Positions 20,618 through 35,011 of a stretch of 64,000 bases of DNA are shown piece after piece. This stretch comes from Magnetococcales bacterium. Its GTDB lineage: Bacteria > Pseudomonadota > Magnetococcia > Magnetococcales > JADFZT01. How positions within the stretch are numbered: the stretch's first letter is position 1; each line of letters begins with the position of its first letter. Location of the stretch: assembly GCA_015232395.1 (NCBI GenBank), contig JADFZT010000007.1, forward strand, positions 1-64,000. The letters run 5' to 3'. The notes beneath the pieces were generated by a model. That model made no database searches and was not told where the DNA came from. It saw nothing but the letters and a program-made list of their open reading frames with translations. The translations under genes were made by a program, and so were the position numbers.

Positions 20618-21493
20618 TCACTCCACTGCCTGCCCCACCCGCTCCCAGCGCAGGCTACCCTCTTGACGATCCCAGGACCAGAACAGAAAAACGGCTTTAC
20701 CAACCAAACGATAGCCCGGCACAAAGCCCCAAAAACGGCTGTCGTTGCTGTTATCCCGGTTGTCTCCCAAGACAAAATAGTGGCCAGGGGGAATCACCTC
20801 TTCGGTGTTGTCTTCGGCAAAAACGAAGGGCCTCACCAAAATAGGATGGGGAGCCCCCGGCAGCATCTCCTGAAAATTGGCCGCTTCCACCTCATTGCCC
20901 CGCTCATCCCGATAGATAAAGGGGCCACCGGGTTGATACTCCACGGGGATGTCGTTGAGATAGAGCCGCTTGTTGCGGTAAACCACCTTGTCGCCAGGTA
21001 GCCCCACGATGCGTTTGATATAATCCTTGCTGGGATCCCTGGGATATTCAAACACCGCAATATCACCCCGCTCCGGCCCTTCTCCCATAAAAATCCGGGT
21101 GCGGGAATAGGGCACCCGCATGCCGTAAGCGGATTTATCGACAAAAAGATAATCCCCCACCAGCAGGGTCGGAATCATGGAGCCTGAGGGAATTTTGAAG
21201 GGTTCCAGAATGAAGGTGCGAATCAACAGGGCAAAACCCACCGCCATGACGATGGCATCATAATATTCAACCGCCAGACTTTCCCGCTTGAGAATATCCT
21301 CGCCCCAGACAAACAGAAAGATGCCCACACCAATCAGCACCAGAGCGATGATCGGGCCAATCTCCTCAGAGGCCTCTCTGGGAATCGGTTCACCGATCAC
21401 CACATAGCTGCCCAGCATAAAGAGACCAGCTGCGAGGAAAAGCGCCCCGTGCCAAAAATGTTTTTTCTTCCATGCCCTGGGCATCACTGTCAC
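20618..21493 (-). CDS. lepB: Signal peptidase I
   Basis: This inner-membrane serine protease removes signal peptides from Sec and Tat substrates. Two to three hydrophobic helices precede the catalytic motif PSGSMIPTLL (nucleophile Ser105) and the general base Lys160 in YIKRIVGLPGD. The box GDNRDNSNDSRFWGFVP completes the active site. The start is GTG 21493 or ATG 21484, three codons later; both lie just after the lepA stop. It is the usual lepA-lepB pair. Confidence 0.97.
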   Translation of the reverse strand: MTVMPRAWKKKHFWHGALFLAAGLFMLGSYVVIGEPIPREASEEIGPIIALVLIGVGIFLFVWGEDILKRESLAVEYYDAIVMAVGFALLIRTFILEPFKIPSGSMIPTLLVGDYLFVDKSAYGMRVPYSRTRIFMGEGPERGDIAVFEYPRDPSKDYIKRIVGLPGDKVVYRNKRLYLNDIPVEYQPGGPFIYRDERGNEVEAANFQEMLPGAPHPILVRPFVFAEDNTEEVIPPGHYFVLGDNRDNSNDSRFWGFVPGYRLVGKAVFLFWSWDRQEGSLRWERVGQAVE

Positions 21494-21496
21494 ACT

Positions 21497-23293
<1,797 letters not shown>

Positions 23294-23446
23294 GTACGGT
23301 AAGAACCCATTCCCACGGAAGCGGCCGACTACCAGTGAGATGTTCCACTCCCTGGTATGTGGCCTCTTGATGGCCGTGAATGATGAAAGCCGCCGTGGTG
23401 CTTTCTTCGGAGACAGGAAGGGGGATCCCCCCCTGATCGATTATTG

Positions 23447-23908
23447 TCAGTTGTAATCCCCCCGCTCGGATTTGGCCAGTTCCACGGTAGCCAAAACCGC
23501 TGTGCGGTGCAAAAGCGCCCGCTCGTTCCCCGACTTCGGGGTTTCAGAAAGGGTGCGCAATGCCTGATCCCGGGTTTCACGCAGCCTGCGCCGGGAATCC
23601 TCTACAGCTTCCTCTTCCAGATTGTCCGCCCCCAGATTTTTTTCCAGATCCCCCAGGGAGTCCAAAAGTTCATCGGTCTGGGCCAGCTGCTCCCGCCGCT
23701 GATAAGGGGTTGGCATCGCCTCGCCCGCAGCTTGAGTCGCAGTGGCAGGCGCCACATCCTCCACAGCGGTATTTTCACGCAATGCGGCAATAGTATCCAG
23801 TTGCTGGGCAAAATTTGCCCCTGAAACAGCACCGGTTTCCCGTCCTGCCCGACTCTTACCAACGCCGGTCAGGTTCCTGTCACTCTTGCCAACTCGGCGA
23901 ATACTCAT
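23447..23908 (-). CDS. FliX-like flagellar assembly regulator
   Basis: A 153-residue soluble, charged protein. The N-terminal SIRRVGK motif, the central RREQLAQTDELLDSLGDLEKNL helix and the C-terminal RTAVLATVELAK ending match the pattern of FliX, the trans-acting regulator of flagellar assembly known from Alphaproteobacteria. The similarity is by motif layout only. No flagellar gene is adjacent. The start at ATG 23908 follows GGGAGAGCTCC; an 8-residue longer reading is less likely. Confidence 0.6.
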   Translation of the reverse strand: MSIRRVGKSDRNLTGVGKSRAGRETGAVSGANFAQQLDTIAALRENTAVEDVAPATATQAAGEAMPTPYQRREQLAQTDELLDSLGDLEKNLGADNLEEEAVEDSRRRLRETRDQALRTLSETPKSGNERALLHRTAVLATVELAKSERGDYN

Positions 23909-24049
23909 GGAGCTCTCCCGCTGTCGGATCAATAAGGCCCACCGCTATAACATCTGTGGTTGCCTCCAGCGTATCAAACTTCATGCCAGGGAGGGAGTTT
24001 TTTCGAAAAAACCAACTCAGCTATCCCGCCAATCCCTCTTCCGGCTGAC

Positions 24050-25639
24050 TTAAACCCCCTGCCCGACAGACTCTTCACTCTTTTTGCCCGCTTCCCGTTT
24101 GCGGGTGAGTTTGTTCAAGCCATTCACAAAGGAGCGGGCTGAAGCAACGATGACATCGTTATCCGTACCCTGGCCGAGGACCGAACGACCATCCTGTTCC
24201 ATACGTACCGTCACCACGGCTTGGGCATCCAGACCACCGGTGATGGAGTGTACCTGATAATCGGTCAGATGTACCCGGTCGGCACCAGGAATCAAATGGC
24301 CCAAAGCCTTGTAGACCGCCTCCACCGAACCTTTTCCCCAGCTTGCCCCCTGAAAAGACTCCCCCCGAATTTCCATCTCGACCGCCGCGACCGGAGTATC
24401 CTGGGTGCCGGAGGCTACGTGCAGGCGAGTCAACTTGTAGAAATTATCCTGGCGCAACACCTCATCATCCACCAGGGCTTCGATATCCTCATCGAAGATC
24501 TCTTTCTTCTTGTCCGCCAGACTCTTAAAACGATGAAACACCCGATCGAGCTGTTCCCCATCCAGCTCATAGCCCAGATGTTCCAGCTTGTCCCGGAAGG
24601 CGTGACGACCGGAGTGCTTGCCCAGCACCATGCGGTTGGTGGAGAGTCCCACCGACTCCGGAGTCATGATTTCGTAGGTGGTGGCCTCCTTGAGGACACC
24701 ATCCTGATGAATGCCTGCCTCGTGGGCAAAAGCATTGGCGCCGACGATGGCTTTGTTGGGCTGTACCGCAAAACCGGTAATGTTGGAAACCAGCCGGGAG
24801 GCACGCATGATCTCCCGGGTGTTGATACGGGTGGGGTTTTCCAGATCGAGCCCGGTGCTTTCGGCCATGAGCTGACGCCGGGTGCGCAGGGTCATCACCA
24901 CCTCTTCCATGGAGGCGTTGCCCGCCCGCTCCCCCAAGCCGTTGATGGTGCACTCCACCTGCCGGGCACCATTAGCCACTGCGGCCAGGGAGTTGGCTAC
25001 CGCCAGCCCCAGATCGTTGTGGCAATGGACCGAAATGATCGCCTTGTGGACGTTGGGCACCCGCTCCACCAGCTGGCGAATCCGCTCGCCAAACTCAAAG
25101 GGCAGGGTATAGCCCACGGTATCGGGAATGTTGACCGTGGTGGCACCCGCCGCAATCACCGCCTCGACGATACGGCAGAGAAAGTCTATCTCCGTGCGTC
25201 CCGCATCCTCCGCCGACCATTCGATATTTTGCGTATATTTGCCCGCGTGCTTCACCGCCGCCACAGCCGCTTCCAACACTTCATCCGGCTGCATCCGCAG
25301 CTTATGGCGCATGTGGATGGGGCTGGTGGCGATAAAGGTGTGAATCCGGGGATCCACTGCCCCCTGCAAGGCCTCCCAGGCCCGATCGATATCGGCCAAC
25401 TTGGCCCGGGCAAGCCCTGCGACACTGCACTCCTTGATCGCCTTCGACACCCCCCGAACCGCCTCAAAGTCCCCGGTGGAGGCGATGGGAAAACCGGCTT
25501 CGATCACATCCACTCTCAGGCGTTCCAGCTGCCGGGCGATGCGCAGCTTTTCCTCCATGTTCATGGAGGCCCCAGGGGATTGTTCTCCATCCCGCAGGGT
25601 GGTATCGAATATGATGACGCGGTCGGTGGCCATGGCCAT
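24050..25639 (-). CDS. leuA: 2-isopropylmalate synthase
   Basis: This is the first committed step of leucine synthesis, condensing acetyl-CoA and 2-oxoisovalerate. The N-terminal TIM-barrel domain begins [19 protein letters not shown], has the metal-binding HCHND motif ([17 protein letters not shown]) and GLGERAGNA. The C-terminal regulatory domain (from about 390) ends with a glycine-rich leucine-feedback region. The start at ATG 25639 is five bases after AGGAG; the 25 upstream codons of the longer frame lack support. It lies at the end of the ilv-psd-pssA run, across a 179-base gap that I cannot assign. Confidence 0.97.
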   Translation of the reverse strand: MAMATDRVIIFDTTLRDGEQSPGASMNMEEKLRIARQLERLRVDVIEAGFPIASTGDFEAVRGVSKAIKECSVAGLARAKLADIDRAWEALQGAVDPRIHTFIATSPIHMRHKLRMQPDEVLEAAVAAVKHAGKYTQNIEWSAEDAGRTEIDFLCRIVEAVIAAGATTVNIPDTVGYTLPFEFGERIRQLVERVPNVHKAIISVHCHNDLGLAVANSLAAVANGARQVECTINGLGERAGNASMEEVVMTLRTRRQLMAESTGLDLENPTRINTREIMRASRLVSNITGFAVQPNKAIVGANAFAHEAGIHQDGVLKEATTYEIMTPESVGLSTNRMVLGKHSGRHAFRDKLEHLGYELDGEQLDRVFHRFKSLADKKKEIFDEDIEALVDDEVLRQDNFYKLTRLHVASGTQDTPVAAVEMEIRGESFQGASWGKGSVEAVYKALGHLIPGADRVHLTDYQVHSITGGLDAQAVVTVRMEQDGRSVLGQGTDNDVIVASARSFVNGLNKLTRKREAGKKSEESVGQGV

Positions 25640-25818
25640 CACTCCTTCAAAGCCTGTTGCACCAGGCTGCTTGTGGCCTGGATATAGCGTTAAGCGACTC
25701 TCTGCGAGCCTCACATATATTTATCTATGCTGCGACTCTCAACGATCTGTCTATGCTGCAATTCTCAAAATTCGCAAACCTCACCTGAAGACCAAAATCG
25801 ACCCATGACCACAGGCGC

Positions 25819-26613
25819 TTAGACGGTAAAATCCTTCACCTCATCCTCCTCCACCTCTTTGCCCTCGGCCAGGAGCTTGCGATACTCCTGGTGGCTCTGA
25901 ATGGCGGAGAGCAGATAGGCCCAACCGACGATGAAAAGGGTGACGGCCAGATGGATGGAGAGCAGGGTGATAAAAACCACGACCCCCACCAGGGTGAGAA
26001 AGGGTCGCTCCCGGTGCCAGGAAAAATCCTTGAGAGAGCGAAAACGCACCTGGCTCACCATGAGAATGCCCAGGATATAGACCAACCCCAGGGGTAGCCA
26101 ACGATAGAGCCCCGCCCCTTGGGAATCTGCCTGGAGATCAACCCCGATCTCCAGATAAAACAGCAGTGTCGCCGCCAGCACGGCCGCTGCAGCCGGAACC
26201 GGCAACCCCTGGAAATAGCGTTTGGTGATTTTTTCGTCCTGGTGGTAGTGCTGGACGTTAAACCGGGCCAGTCGCAGGGCGCCACATACGGTAAAAAGAA
26301 AGGCCCCCGCCCACCCCAGGCGATTGAAAGGGGTCAGCGCCCACTGGTGGATCAAAACCGCTGGCGCAATACCAAAAGAGAGAAAATCCGCCAGGCTGTC
26401 ATACTCTTTGCCAAAAGCCGAAACGGCATTCAGAGCCCTGGCCACCCGCCCATCCAGACCATCGAAGATGCCTGCTGCGATAATCGCCAGCGCCCCCTGC
26501 TCATAGCGCCCGGTCAAACCCGCCATCACCGCATAAAAGCCGAAAAACATCCCCCCCGTGGTCAAAAGACTCGGAAGAAGGTAGGCCCCTCGCTTTTGTT
26601 TGACGTCAACCAT
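25819..26613 (-). CDS. pssA: Phosphatidylserine synthase
   Basis: This CDP-alcohol phosphatidyltransferase makes phosphatidylserine from CDP-diacylglycerol and serine. The signature DGLDGRVARALNAVSAFGKEYDSLADF (D-G-x2-A-R-x8-G-x3-D-x3-D pattern) is intact, with about eight hydrophobic helices. ATG 26613 is preceded by GGAG at four bases and overlaps the psd stop by eight bases, so translation is coupled with psd, which uses its product. Confidence 0.95.
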   Translation of the reverse strand: MVDVKQKRGAYLLPSLLTTGGMFFGFYAVMAGLTGRYEQGALAIIAAGIFDGLDGRVARALNAVSAFGKEYDSLADFLSFGIAPAVLIHQWALTPFNRLGWAGAFLFTVCGALRLARFNVQHYHQDEKITKRYFQGLPVPAAAAVLAATLLFYLEIGVDLQADSQGAGLYRWLPLGLVYILGILMVSQVRFRSLKDFSWHRERPFLTLVGVVVFITLLSIHLAVTLFIVGWAYLLSAIQSHQEYRKLLAEGKEVEEDEVKDFTV

Positions 26614-27265
26614 GATCTCCATCCAATACCGCGATGACGGTTTCCCCCGCCCGGGTCGTGTCCCCAAGAGTCACCCCGGGTTTGGCCGAGAGGGGCAGAT
26701 AGACATCCACCCGGGAACCAAAACGGATCAAACCAAACCGCTCCCCCCGGACAAGCTCCTGCCCCTGATCAAGATGACAGACAATGCGCCGAGCCACCAG
26801 CCCTGCTACCTGGGTAAATGGCAACCGACCTCCATCTGCCATCTCCAGCAGGATATCCATCCGCTCATTTTCGGTGGAGGCTTTGTCCAGGGCGGCATTC
26901 AAAAACTTCCCCGGATGGTATTGGGTCTCAAGCACGCGCCCCTGGACCGGAGACCGATTGACATGAACATTAAACACATTCATAAAAATCGAAATTTTTC
27001 GGGCTGGCTCCCCAGAGAGGGGGGCGGCGGCGACCTCTTCGATCACAATCACCCGGCCATCAGCTGGCGCAATCACCTGCCCCGGACCATCAGGGGTTTC
27101 GCGTTCGGGATCCCGAAAAAACCAGATACACCAAGCAGTGAGAATCCACAGCCCGATATCCCCGATCACCACCGGGCAAAACCAGCTCCCCAAAGCTGCC
27201 ACACCTGCAAAAGCGGCAATAAAGGGAAACCCCTCCTTTGCCACCGGACTCCGCCAACCCGCCAT
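26606..27265 (-). CDS. psd: Phosphatidylserine decarboxylase
   Basis: This pyruvoyl enzyme converts phosphatidylserine to phosphatidylethanolamine. An N-terminal membrane segment (about residues 12-50) is followed by FFRDPERETP and NVFNVHVNRSPVQG family motifs. The self-cleavage site GS lies in RFGSRVDVYLP, close to the C-terminus, giving a short alpha chain. At 219 aa it is the short (type II-like) Psd. It forms an enzyme pair with pssA. Confidence 0.96.
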   Translation of the reverse strand: MAGWRSPVAKEGFPFIAAFAGVAALGSWFCPVVIGDIGLWILTAWCIWFFRDPERETPDGPGQVIAPADGRVIVIEEVAAAPLSGEPARKISIFMNVFNVHVNRSPVQGRVLETQYHPGKFLNAALDKASTENERMDILLEMADGGRLPFTQVAGLVARRIVCHLDQGQELVRGERFGLIRFGSRVDVYLPLSAKPGVTLGDTTRAGETVIAVLDGDHG

Positions 27266-27394
27266 TCAAAACCCCTTTTCGAATCCTGAAGCAAAGATTG
27301 TTTGAAGTGACTGCCCACTCGAAATAAACACCTGCCGACAGCGCCCCCATGCCTGGACGCTTCACAGCCACGCACCTCTATCCCATCCAAACGC

Positions 27395-27437
27395 CCCGCC
27401 GGATGGCTGGAGCCAAACTTCCCATCCATCCGGCGGG
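27395..27437 (-). terminator. Stem-loop downstream of ilvC
   Basis: A 12-bp perfect inverted repeat (CCCGCCGGATGG at 27395-27406, CCATCCGGCGGG at 27426-27437) with a 19-nt loop lies 15 bases beyond the ilvC stop. On the minus strand only GCGTTTGG follows, so it is either a weak terminator or an mRNA 3'-end stabilising hairpin between ilvC and psd. Confidence 0.5.
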
Positions 27438-27451
27438 AAAAGCCAAGTCGA

Positions 27452-29030
<1,579 letters not shown>

Positions 29031-29042
29031 CGCCCACTCCCC

Positions 29043-30737
29043 TTACAGAAGGATCATTTCATTCAAGGCCGCCCCAGCCGGCACCATGGGATAGACATTG
29101 GCTTCGCGGTTGACGCGAAAATCCATGATCACAGGGCCAGGGGTATCAAAAGCCTCGCGGATCACCGGCTCCACCTCCCGGGGACGATCCGCCTTGAGCC
29201 CGACGGCCCCGTAAGCCTCGGCCAACTTGATGAAGTCAGGCTGCACCGACATGTCGGACTCGGCATAGCGGCGTTCGTAAAAAAATTCCTGCCACTGACG
29301 CACCATACCCAAAAAGCCGTTATTGATGATGGCGATTTTGATGGGCAGGCGATATTGGAGGATGGTCGCCATCTCCTGGATATTCATCTGGATGGAGCCC
29401 TCACCGGTGACGGTGATCACCAGTCGTCCGGGATCCGCCAACTGGGCACCGATGGCCGCAGGCAATCCATAGCCCATGGTGCCAAGTCCCCCGGAGGTCA
29501 ACCAGCGCCGGGGTTTTTCAAAGCCATAAAATTGCGCTGCCCACATCTGATGCTGGCCCACGTCAGTTGCAACAATGGCCCGACCCTCGCTCAATTCATG
29601 GAGCTTTTGAATAACAAACTGAGCCTCGGTGGTGCCTTTTTTCTGAGTGTAGGCCAGACAATCCTTGGCCCGCCACTCTTCGATCTCTTTCCACCAAGGC
29701 TCAAGGCTGGGCTGCTTTTCCTTGAATGCAGCCTCTTTCACTTCCGGCAACATCCGCTCCAACACATTTTTGATGTCCCCGACAATGGGGCAATCCACCG
29801 TGACATTTTTGGAGATGGAGGTGGGATCCACATCCACATGGATGATATCCGCTTCCGGGGCAAATTCAGAAATTTTGCCCGTCACCCGGTCATCAAAACG
29901 GGCCCCAATCGCCACCAGCAAGTCGCAACGGTGCACCGCCATATTGGCTTCATAGGTGCCGTGCATGCCCAACATTCCCACGAAGAGCGGATCCGATGCA
30001 GGAATCGCCCCCAAACCCATCAGGGTGTTGGTGATGGGTGCGCCCACGATTCGGGCAAGCTCCGTCAACTCGGTAGAAGCATTGGAGAGAATCACCCCTC
30101 CCCCGGTATAGAACAGGGGCCGCTTGGCGTTGCGGATCATCTTCACCGCCCGGCGGATCTGACCTGTATGGCCTTTCACCGTCGGCTTGTAGGAGCGAAT
30201 CTTCACCTCCCCACGGTGGGTCTTGTAGGGCGCAGTCGCGGCGGTGATATCCTTGGGGATATCCACCAAAACCGGCCCCGGTCGCCCCGTGGCGGCGATG
30301 TGAAACGCCTCCTGGAGAATCCGCGCCAGGTCGTTGACATCCTTGACCAGATAGTTGTGCTTGGTCGCGGAACGGGTAATCCCAACGGTGTCGGCCTCTT
30401 GAAAGGCGTCGTTGCCAATCATCGGCGAAGGCACCTGACCGGAGATGCAAACCATGGGAATGGAGTCCATGTAAGCGGTGGCCAACCCCGTTACCGCGTT
30501 GGTCGCCCCGGGGCCGGAGGTCACCAGGGCCACCCCGACCTCGCCACTCACCCGGGCATAGCCGTCGGCAGCATGCAGGGCACCCTGCTCGTGCCGGGTC
30601 AGGATATGCTCCAGCTTTTTTTCTTTAAAAATAGCGTCGTAGATGTTCAGCACGGCACCGCCCGGATAGCCAAAAATTGTCTTGACACCCAGGTCCAGCA
30701 GGCTGCGTACGATGATTTCTGATCCTGTCAACTCCAC
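29043..30737 (-). CDS. ilvB: Acetolactate synthase large subunit
   Basis: This thiamine-diphosphate and FAD-dependent catalytic subunit has N-terminal FGYPGGAVLNIYD and the catalytic Glu in RHEQGALHAADGYAR. The C-terminal ThDP motif runs GEGSIQMNIQEMATILQY...IAIINN (GDG variant GEG). The start is placed at GTG 30737, which has AGGAG seven bases upstream and begins VELTGSEIIV. The longer open frame begins at TTG and adds 16 residues without similarity. It is the first gene of the ilvBNC run; no leader peptide or attenuator was recognised in the 233 bases upstream. Confidence 0.97.
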   Translation of the reverse strand: MELTGSEIIVRSLLDLGVKTIFGYPGGAVLNIYDAIFKEKKLEHILTRHEQGALHAADGYARVSGEVGVALVTSGPGATNAVTGLATAYMDSIPMVCISGQVPSPMIGNDAFQEADTVGITRSATKHNYLVKDVNDLARILQEAFHIAATGRPGPVLVDIPKDITAATAPYKTHRGEVKIRSYKPTVKGHTGQIRRAVKMIRNAKRPLFYTGGGVILSNASTELTELARIVGAPITNTLMGLGAIPASDPLFVGMLGMHGTYEANMAVHRCDLLVAIGARFDDRVTGKISEFAPEADIIHVDVDPTSISKNVTVDCPIVGDIKNVLERMLPEVKEAAFKEKQPSLEPWWKEIEEWRAKDCLAYTQKKGTTEAQFVIQKLHELSEGRAIVATDVGQHQMWAAQFYGFEKPRRWLTSGGLGTMGYGLPAAIGAQLADPGRLVITVTGEGSIQMNIQEMATILQYRLPIKIAIINNGFLGMVRQWQEFFYERRYAESDMSVQPDFIKLAEAYGAVGLKADRPREVEPVIREAFDTPGPVIMDFRVNREANVYPMVPAGAALNEMILL

Positions 30738-30970
30738 CTTATCACTCCTGGAAATGAGATCCCCCCTCAAAAGGGCTTTCTCCAAAGACCAACCGAAAGA
30801 ATATGAAGTTCCTGATGGATGGTGTCAACAGGGGTATCAGGGGCTGGTCAAAAAGGCTGACATTCGTTTGTTGGTGCCGGGGTCCATCCATAACCTGAAA
30901 ACCCCGCTCAAACCCCTTCCCAGCGACTTGAGAAACCCGGGCCATGACGCCAAACCCAAGCCCTGACGGG

Positions 30971-32965
30971 TCAAAATCCTTTGGCCAGGTTATCGATCAC
31001 CTCAAGCAAGCGGTTTTTGCGGATGGGTTTGGCCAGATGCAGGGTGCACCCCGCCTCCAGGGCTTCCCTCTCCATATCCTGGAAGGCGTGGGCGGTGAGG
31101 GCGATGATCGGGGTGATGGGACTTCCTTGATCACTCTCCCAGCCCCGAATCCGCCGGGTGGCTTGCAGGCCATCCATCACCGGCATCTGCAGATCCATCA
31201 GCACCAGATCAAAACTCTCCTGCATAAATCGGGTAACCGCCTCTTCGCCGTTGCTGACCGATTCCACCGTATGGGGACTCTTTCGGAGAAACACCTCGAT
31301 CAACAGGCGATTGTCTTCCGCGTCATCGGCCAACAATATTCGCAATCCTGGTCCGTTGGATATCCCACCATATTGCGAATGGCTTCGAGCCGCCACTGAT
31401 CCAAGCTTGGGAGCAGATCGCCGCTCTTGAGGAATGCTCTCTTTGGGAACAGACTCTACCTCACCCACTGCAACCGGAGGCAGGCGCAAGGTAAAAGAGA
31501 AGGTACTCCCCTCCCCCACCCGGCTTTCCGCCTGCATCCGCCCCCCCATGGCTTCCACCAACCGGGAACAGATGGTCAAGCCCAGACCGGTACCGCCATA
31601 CTGCCGGGTCATGGAGGCGTCCACCTGGGTAAAGGGCTGAAAAATGGTTTCCAGCTTTTCGGGGGGGATTCCGATGCCCGAATCGATCACGGAAAAAGTA
31701 TGGAGCCCCTCCTCATCACCGACCACCTGGAGGCAAACCTTCCCCTGCCCGGTAAACTTGATGGCATTGTTGAGGAGATTGATCACCACCTGCCGCAGAC
31801 GCCCCGGATCTCCCCTGACCCAGGTGGAAGGGAGGTTGGGCCATTCACGGATGAGATCGATCCCCTTTTCCCGAGCCATCAGATCCAGAAGATCCGCAGT
31901 TGACTCCAACAGGTTGTTCAGATCGAAATGAACTGATTCCAAAACCAATTCCCCAGCTTCCACCCGGGAAAGATCGAGAATATCGTTGACCAGGGCGAGC
32001 AGAGATTCTCCGGCATGGTGGGAACGTTCCAGATAGTTGCGCTGTTGCTGGTTCAAGTTTGTATCCAGCAGCAGCTCCCCCATGCCGAGAATGGCATTGA
32101 TGGGGGTACGGATTTCGTGACTCATGGTCGCCAGAAAGAGGCTCTTGGCCCGATTGGCGGCTTCCGCCTCCTGCTTTTCCAGCTGAATCCGCTCCGCCTC
32201 CTTACGCTGGGTGATATCCCGAATCACGATGGAAAAATAGCGCTGATTCCCCTCACTCCAGATCCCCAGGGAAACCTCAACGGGAAACACCTCACCATTT
32301 TTTTTGAGTCCCAGACTTTCCATATTGGGTGCCGGAAACCCCTCCTCCTGTCGCCGGGTGCGTTCCAATCCCCAGCCGTTACCATGGGGCGGCCCATCTT
32401 CTGACGCGCCTTTACTGGATTGAGGGATGAGCAGAGAGACCGGACGCCCTATTATTTCATCACACAAGTAGCCGAATAACGTTTCGGCCCCCCGGTTCCA
32501 AAAAGTGACCTGGCTATCCTCATTGACGGCAACAATGGCATCGTGGGTGGATTGGGTGATGGCCCGGAAACGGGATTCGCTCTCCACCAACATCCGGCGA
32601 CTGCGGCGCTCGTCGGCCAATTGTCGGGGCAGCCAGCGGCGAATCAGGATGATCAATACCGCAATCCCGGCCACGACGTTCATAAATTTGGGAATAAAGA
32701 TATAGTGGGGCTGGGAAAGAAGCGAAAAAATCCACTCCGGCAGAATGCCAAATTTCGAATTAAAATAGAGACCGAAATAGAGGCTTTCGAAAAAAGTGCG
32801 AAAGGCATCGATGGCGAGCACGGTCAGGAGTGTCGCAATCACTGCCCCATGGGCCCGGCGGTTTTTCAGGTGGGCCAGATAAAGCACCAGGATCAGGGAC
32901 CAGAGAAAGACCAGGATCCAGTAGGAGATGGGGGTAAAAATCTGAAAAAAACCGGGATCTTTCAC
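30971..32965 (-). CDS. Hybrid sensor histidine kinase (PAS-HK-REC)
   Basis: The 664-residue membrane-anchored kinase has three N-terminal hydrophobic segments (to about residue 110), a PAS domain (about 130-260, with PAC-like [14 protein letters not shown]), and HisKA with phosphoacceptor in [18 protein letters not shown]. The HATPase domain has N box [10 protein letters not shown]1 DSGIGIP and G2 GGTGLGL. A C-terminal receiver has Asp in [13 protein letters not shown]. The signal is unknown. It is monocistronic between ilvB and the zeta-toxin remnant. Confidence 0.95.
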   Translation of the reverse strand: MKDPGFFQIFTPISYWILVFLWSLILVLYLAHLKNRRAHGAVIATLLTVLAIDAFRTFFESLYFGLYFNSKFGILPEWIFSLLSQPHYIFIPKFMNVVAGIAVLIILIRRWLPRQLADERRSRRMLVESESRFRAITQSTHDAIVAVNEDSQVTFWNRGAETLFGYLCDEIIGRPVSLLIPQSSKGASEDGPPHGNGWGLERTRRQEEGFPAPNMESLGLKKNGEVFPVEVSLGIWSEGNQRYFSIVIRDITQRKEAERIQLEKQEAEAANRAKSLFLATMSHEIRTPINAILGMGELLLDTNLNQQQRNYLERSHHAGESLLALVNDILDLSRVEAGELVLESVHFDLNNLLESTADLLDLMAREKGIDLIREWPNLPSTWVRGDPGRLRQVVINLLNNAIKFTGQGKVCLQVVGDEEGLHTFSVIDSGIGIPPEKLETIFQPFTQVDASMTRQYGGTGLGLTICSRLVEAMGGRMQAESRVGEGSTFSFTLRLPPVAVGEVESVPKESIPQERRSAPKLGSVAARSHSQYGGISNGPGLRILLADDAEDNRLLIEVFLRKSPHTVESVSNGEEAVTRFMQESFDLVLMDLQMPVMDGLQATRRIRGWESDQGSPITPIIALTAHAFQDMEREALEAGCTLHLAKPIRKNRLLEVIDNLAKGF

Positions 32966-33077
32966 GTGTGTCTTCTAAGGGCGTGTGTCTTCTGAGAGTC
33001 AAGATGGCGTTGTTGCGGAAACGCCCCCAACCTTCCAAAGCGTAAAGGCAGAGGCATATGGTTGAATCTGGCAGCTA

Positions 33078-33266
33078 TCAGGGCAGTTCAGGAATGACAA
33101 TCTCTTCTGCTGGCACCCAGACGATTTGACCGTTTTCCGTGCCGACCACCGGCAACCCCATGTTTTTATGATAAATCATGGCATTGCGAACCCCCCGCTT
33201 GATCGCTTGGAGATACTCTTCCTGCTCGGCGAGAAGTTCGTCGGAAATTGGTTGCTTATCAGACAT
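33078..33266 (-). CDS. Small conserved protein next to zeta-like gene
   Basis: A 62-residue acidic protein (MSDKQPISDELLAEQEEYL start). Its ATG overlaps the stop of the upstream zeta-toxin-like fragment by eight bases, so it was originally the second gene of that pair. Small proteins of this kind often accompany zeta/AAA kinases and may be the antitoxin partner, but no family is recognised with certainty. The reading frame is intact although the upstream gene is broken. Confidence 0.6.
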   Translation of the reverse strand: MSDKQPISDELLAEQEEYLQAIKRGVRNAMIYHKNMGLPVVGTENGQIVWVPAEEIVIPELP

Positions 33267-33461
33267 TTGCCATCTCCTTGATCCGTTTCCACAAGAGATC
33301 ATCATACACATGGATGGTGTTGTGTCCAACACCAAATGCCAAGGGTCGGGACTTCCCCACCTTAGGAAGGCGATCCGACCCCCCAACAGTTCGGATGCAC
33401 AAGTGGACTTCCCCGCGCCATTGGGGCCGGCAATCACCACCAGTCCGGGCTGCTTTTCCAT
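33259..33461 (-). pseudogene. Zeta-toxin-like kinase remnant
   Basis: The first 28 codons read MEKQPGLVVIAGPNGAGKST.., the P-loop start of zeta-toxin/AAA kinases. After about codon 35 the frame no longer makes sense and a second frame gives a convincing C-terminus, FGVGHNTIHVYDDLLWKRI followed by stop. The two ends are only about 200 bases apart, whereas an intact zeta-like kinase needs about 570, so most of the core has been deleted with a frame change. It is non-functional as a kinase. Confidence 0.7.
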
Positions 33462-33531
33462 CTGTACTTCTCTCGATTCAAAACCGATTCACCGCCCCAT
33501 CCGACACCGGGAGCGGTGAACCGGCCAAAAA

Positions 33532-34830
33532 TCAACCCCGCTGATCCATATCCACATAGTCCCGGGTCTTGGCACCCACATAGAGCTGTCTCGGGCGACC
33601 GATGGATTGACCCTTTTCGGAGATCATCTCCATCCACTGGGTGATCCAGCCCACGGTGCGGGCCACGGCAAAAATCACCGTGAACATGTTGTTGGGAATA
33701 CCGATGGCGGACTGGATGATGCCGGAATAGAAGTCCACGTTGGGATAGAGCTTGCGAGCCTTGAAGTATTCATCCTCCTGGGCGATACGCTCCAGCTCCA
33801 GGGCCACCTTGAAGAGGGGATCGTTCTCCCGACCCAGCTCTTCCAACACGTCATGGGCCGATTTCTTGAGCACCTTGGCCCGGGGATCATAATTTTTATA
33901 GACCCGGTGACCAAAACCCATCAGACGAAACGGATCGTCGGGATCCTTGGCCCGCTTGATGAAGCCGGGAATATTTTCCACGGAGCCTATTTCGTTGAGC
34001 ATGTTCAGGACCGCTTCGTTGGCCCCACCGTGGGCAGGCCCCCAAAGCGCCCCGATGCCCGCTGAAGCGGCGGCAAAAGGGTTGGCCTGGGAGGAACCGG
34101 CCAGGCGTACCGTGGAGGTGGAGGCGTTCTGCTCGTGATCGGCATGGAGGATGAAGATCTGGTCCATGGCCTTGATCAGCACCGGCGACATGTGAAAATC
34201 TTCGCAGGGAACGGCAAACAGCATGCGCAGAAAATTTTCGGTATAGCCCAGATCGTTTTTGGGATAGATGAAGGGCTGGCCGATGGAATATTTGTAGGAG
34301 GCCGCCGCGATGGTGGGAATCTTGGCGATCAGGCGAAAGGCGGAAATTTCCCGATGCCGGGGATCACTGATATCCAGAGAGTCGTGATAAAAGGCTGAAA
34401 GCGCCCCCACCACCCCCACCATAATCGCCATGGGATGGGCATCCCGACGATATCCCCGATAAAAATTGAGCATCTGCTCATGAAGCATGGTGTGGCTGTC
34501 GACAATGCCCTCAAACTCGGCAAACTGGGCGGCGTTGGGCAGCTCACCGTTCATCAGGAGATAGCACACCTCCAGATAGCTGCTCTTTTCTGCCAGCTGC
34601 TCAATGGGGTAGCCCCGATAGAGCAAAACCCCCTTGGCACCGTCGATAAAGGTGATTTGACTTTCGCAGGAAGCGGTGGACCGAAACCCCGGATCCAAGG
34701 TAAAGAGGCCAAATTCCTTGAAAAATTTGGTGATGTCCACCACCCCCGGTCCCTCGGACCCGTTGATGATGGGCAACTCCATTTCCTTACCTGTACGATT
34801 GTCACGAATCGTTAACGATTTGTCGGCCAT
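33532..34830 (-). CDS. gltA: Citrate synthase
   Basis: The TCA-cycle entry enzyme is 432 aa, the hexameric type II length. Motifs include [25 protein letters not shown], the catalytic His in [15 protein letters not shown] and [14 protein letters not shown] with the active-site His, and the catalytic Asp in [10 protein letters not shown]. It is read divergently from the GTPase gene; the 180-base gap should hold both promoters. Confidence 0.98.
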   Translation of the reverse strand: MADKSLTIRDNRTGKEMELPIINGSEGPGVVDITKFFKEFGLFTLDPGFRSTASCESQITFIDGAKGVLLYRGYPIEQLAEKSSYLEVCYLLMNGELPNAAQFAEFEGIVDSHTMLHEQMLNFYRGYRRDAHPMAIMVGVVGALSAFYHDSLDISDPRHREISAFRLIAKIPTIAAASYKYSIGQPFIYPKNDLGYTENFLRMLFAVPCEDFHMSPVLIKAMDQIFILHADHEQNASTSTVRLAGSSQANPFAAASAGIGALWGPAHGGANEAVLNMLNEIGSVENIPGFIKRAKDPDDPFRLMGFGHRVYKNYDPRAKVLKKSAHDVLEELGRENDPLFKVALELERIAQEDEYFKARKLYPNVDFYSGIIQSAIGIPNNMFTVIFAVARTVGWITQWMEMISEKGQSIGRPRQLYVGAKTRDYVDMDQRG

Positions 34831-35011
34831 GTTCTACCCCACTTTTTTTTCGGGTGGCAAAAAGGTACATTACAAAACGGACTGGTTGGATCAGAGGCTG
34901 ACAGGGCGTCACAGACCCCCTATCGACCTCTCTCCATCCCTTCATACCCCAAAAGCCTATCTCAAACAGCGCGGAAAGCGTACCATTTTTCCCAGGACCG
35001 TGGAGATCGAC

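Noticed and set aside
31427-31903. Plus-strand frames opposite the hybrid kinase
   Set aside because: Antisense shadows of a clear PAS-HK-REC protein.
34676-35011. Extended N-terminus of the GTPase
   Set aside because: It overlaps gltA antisense; ATG 35012 has a good ribosome site and begins a plausible helix.
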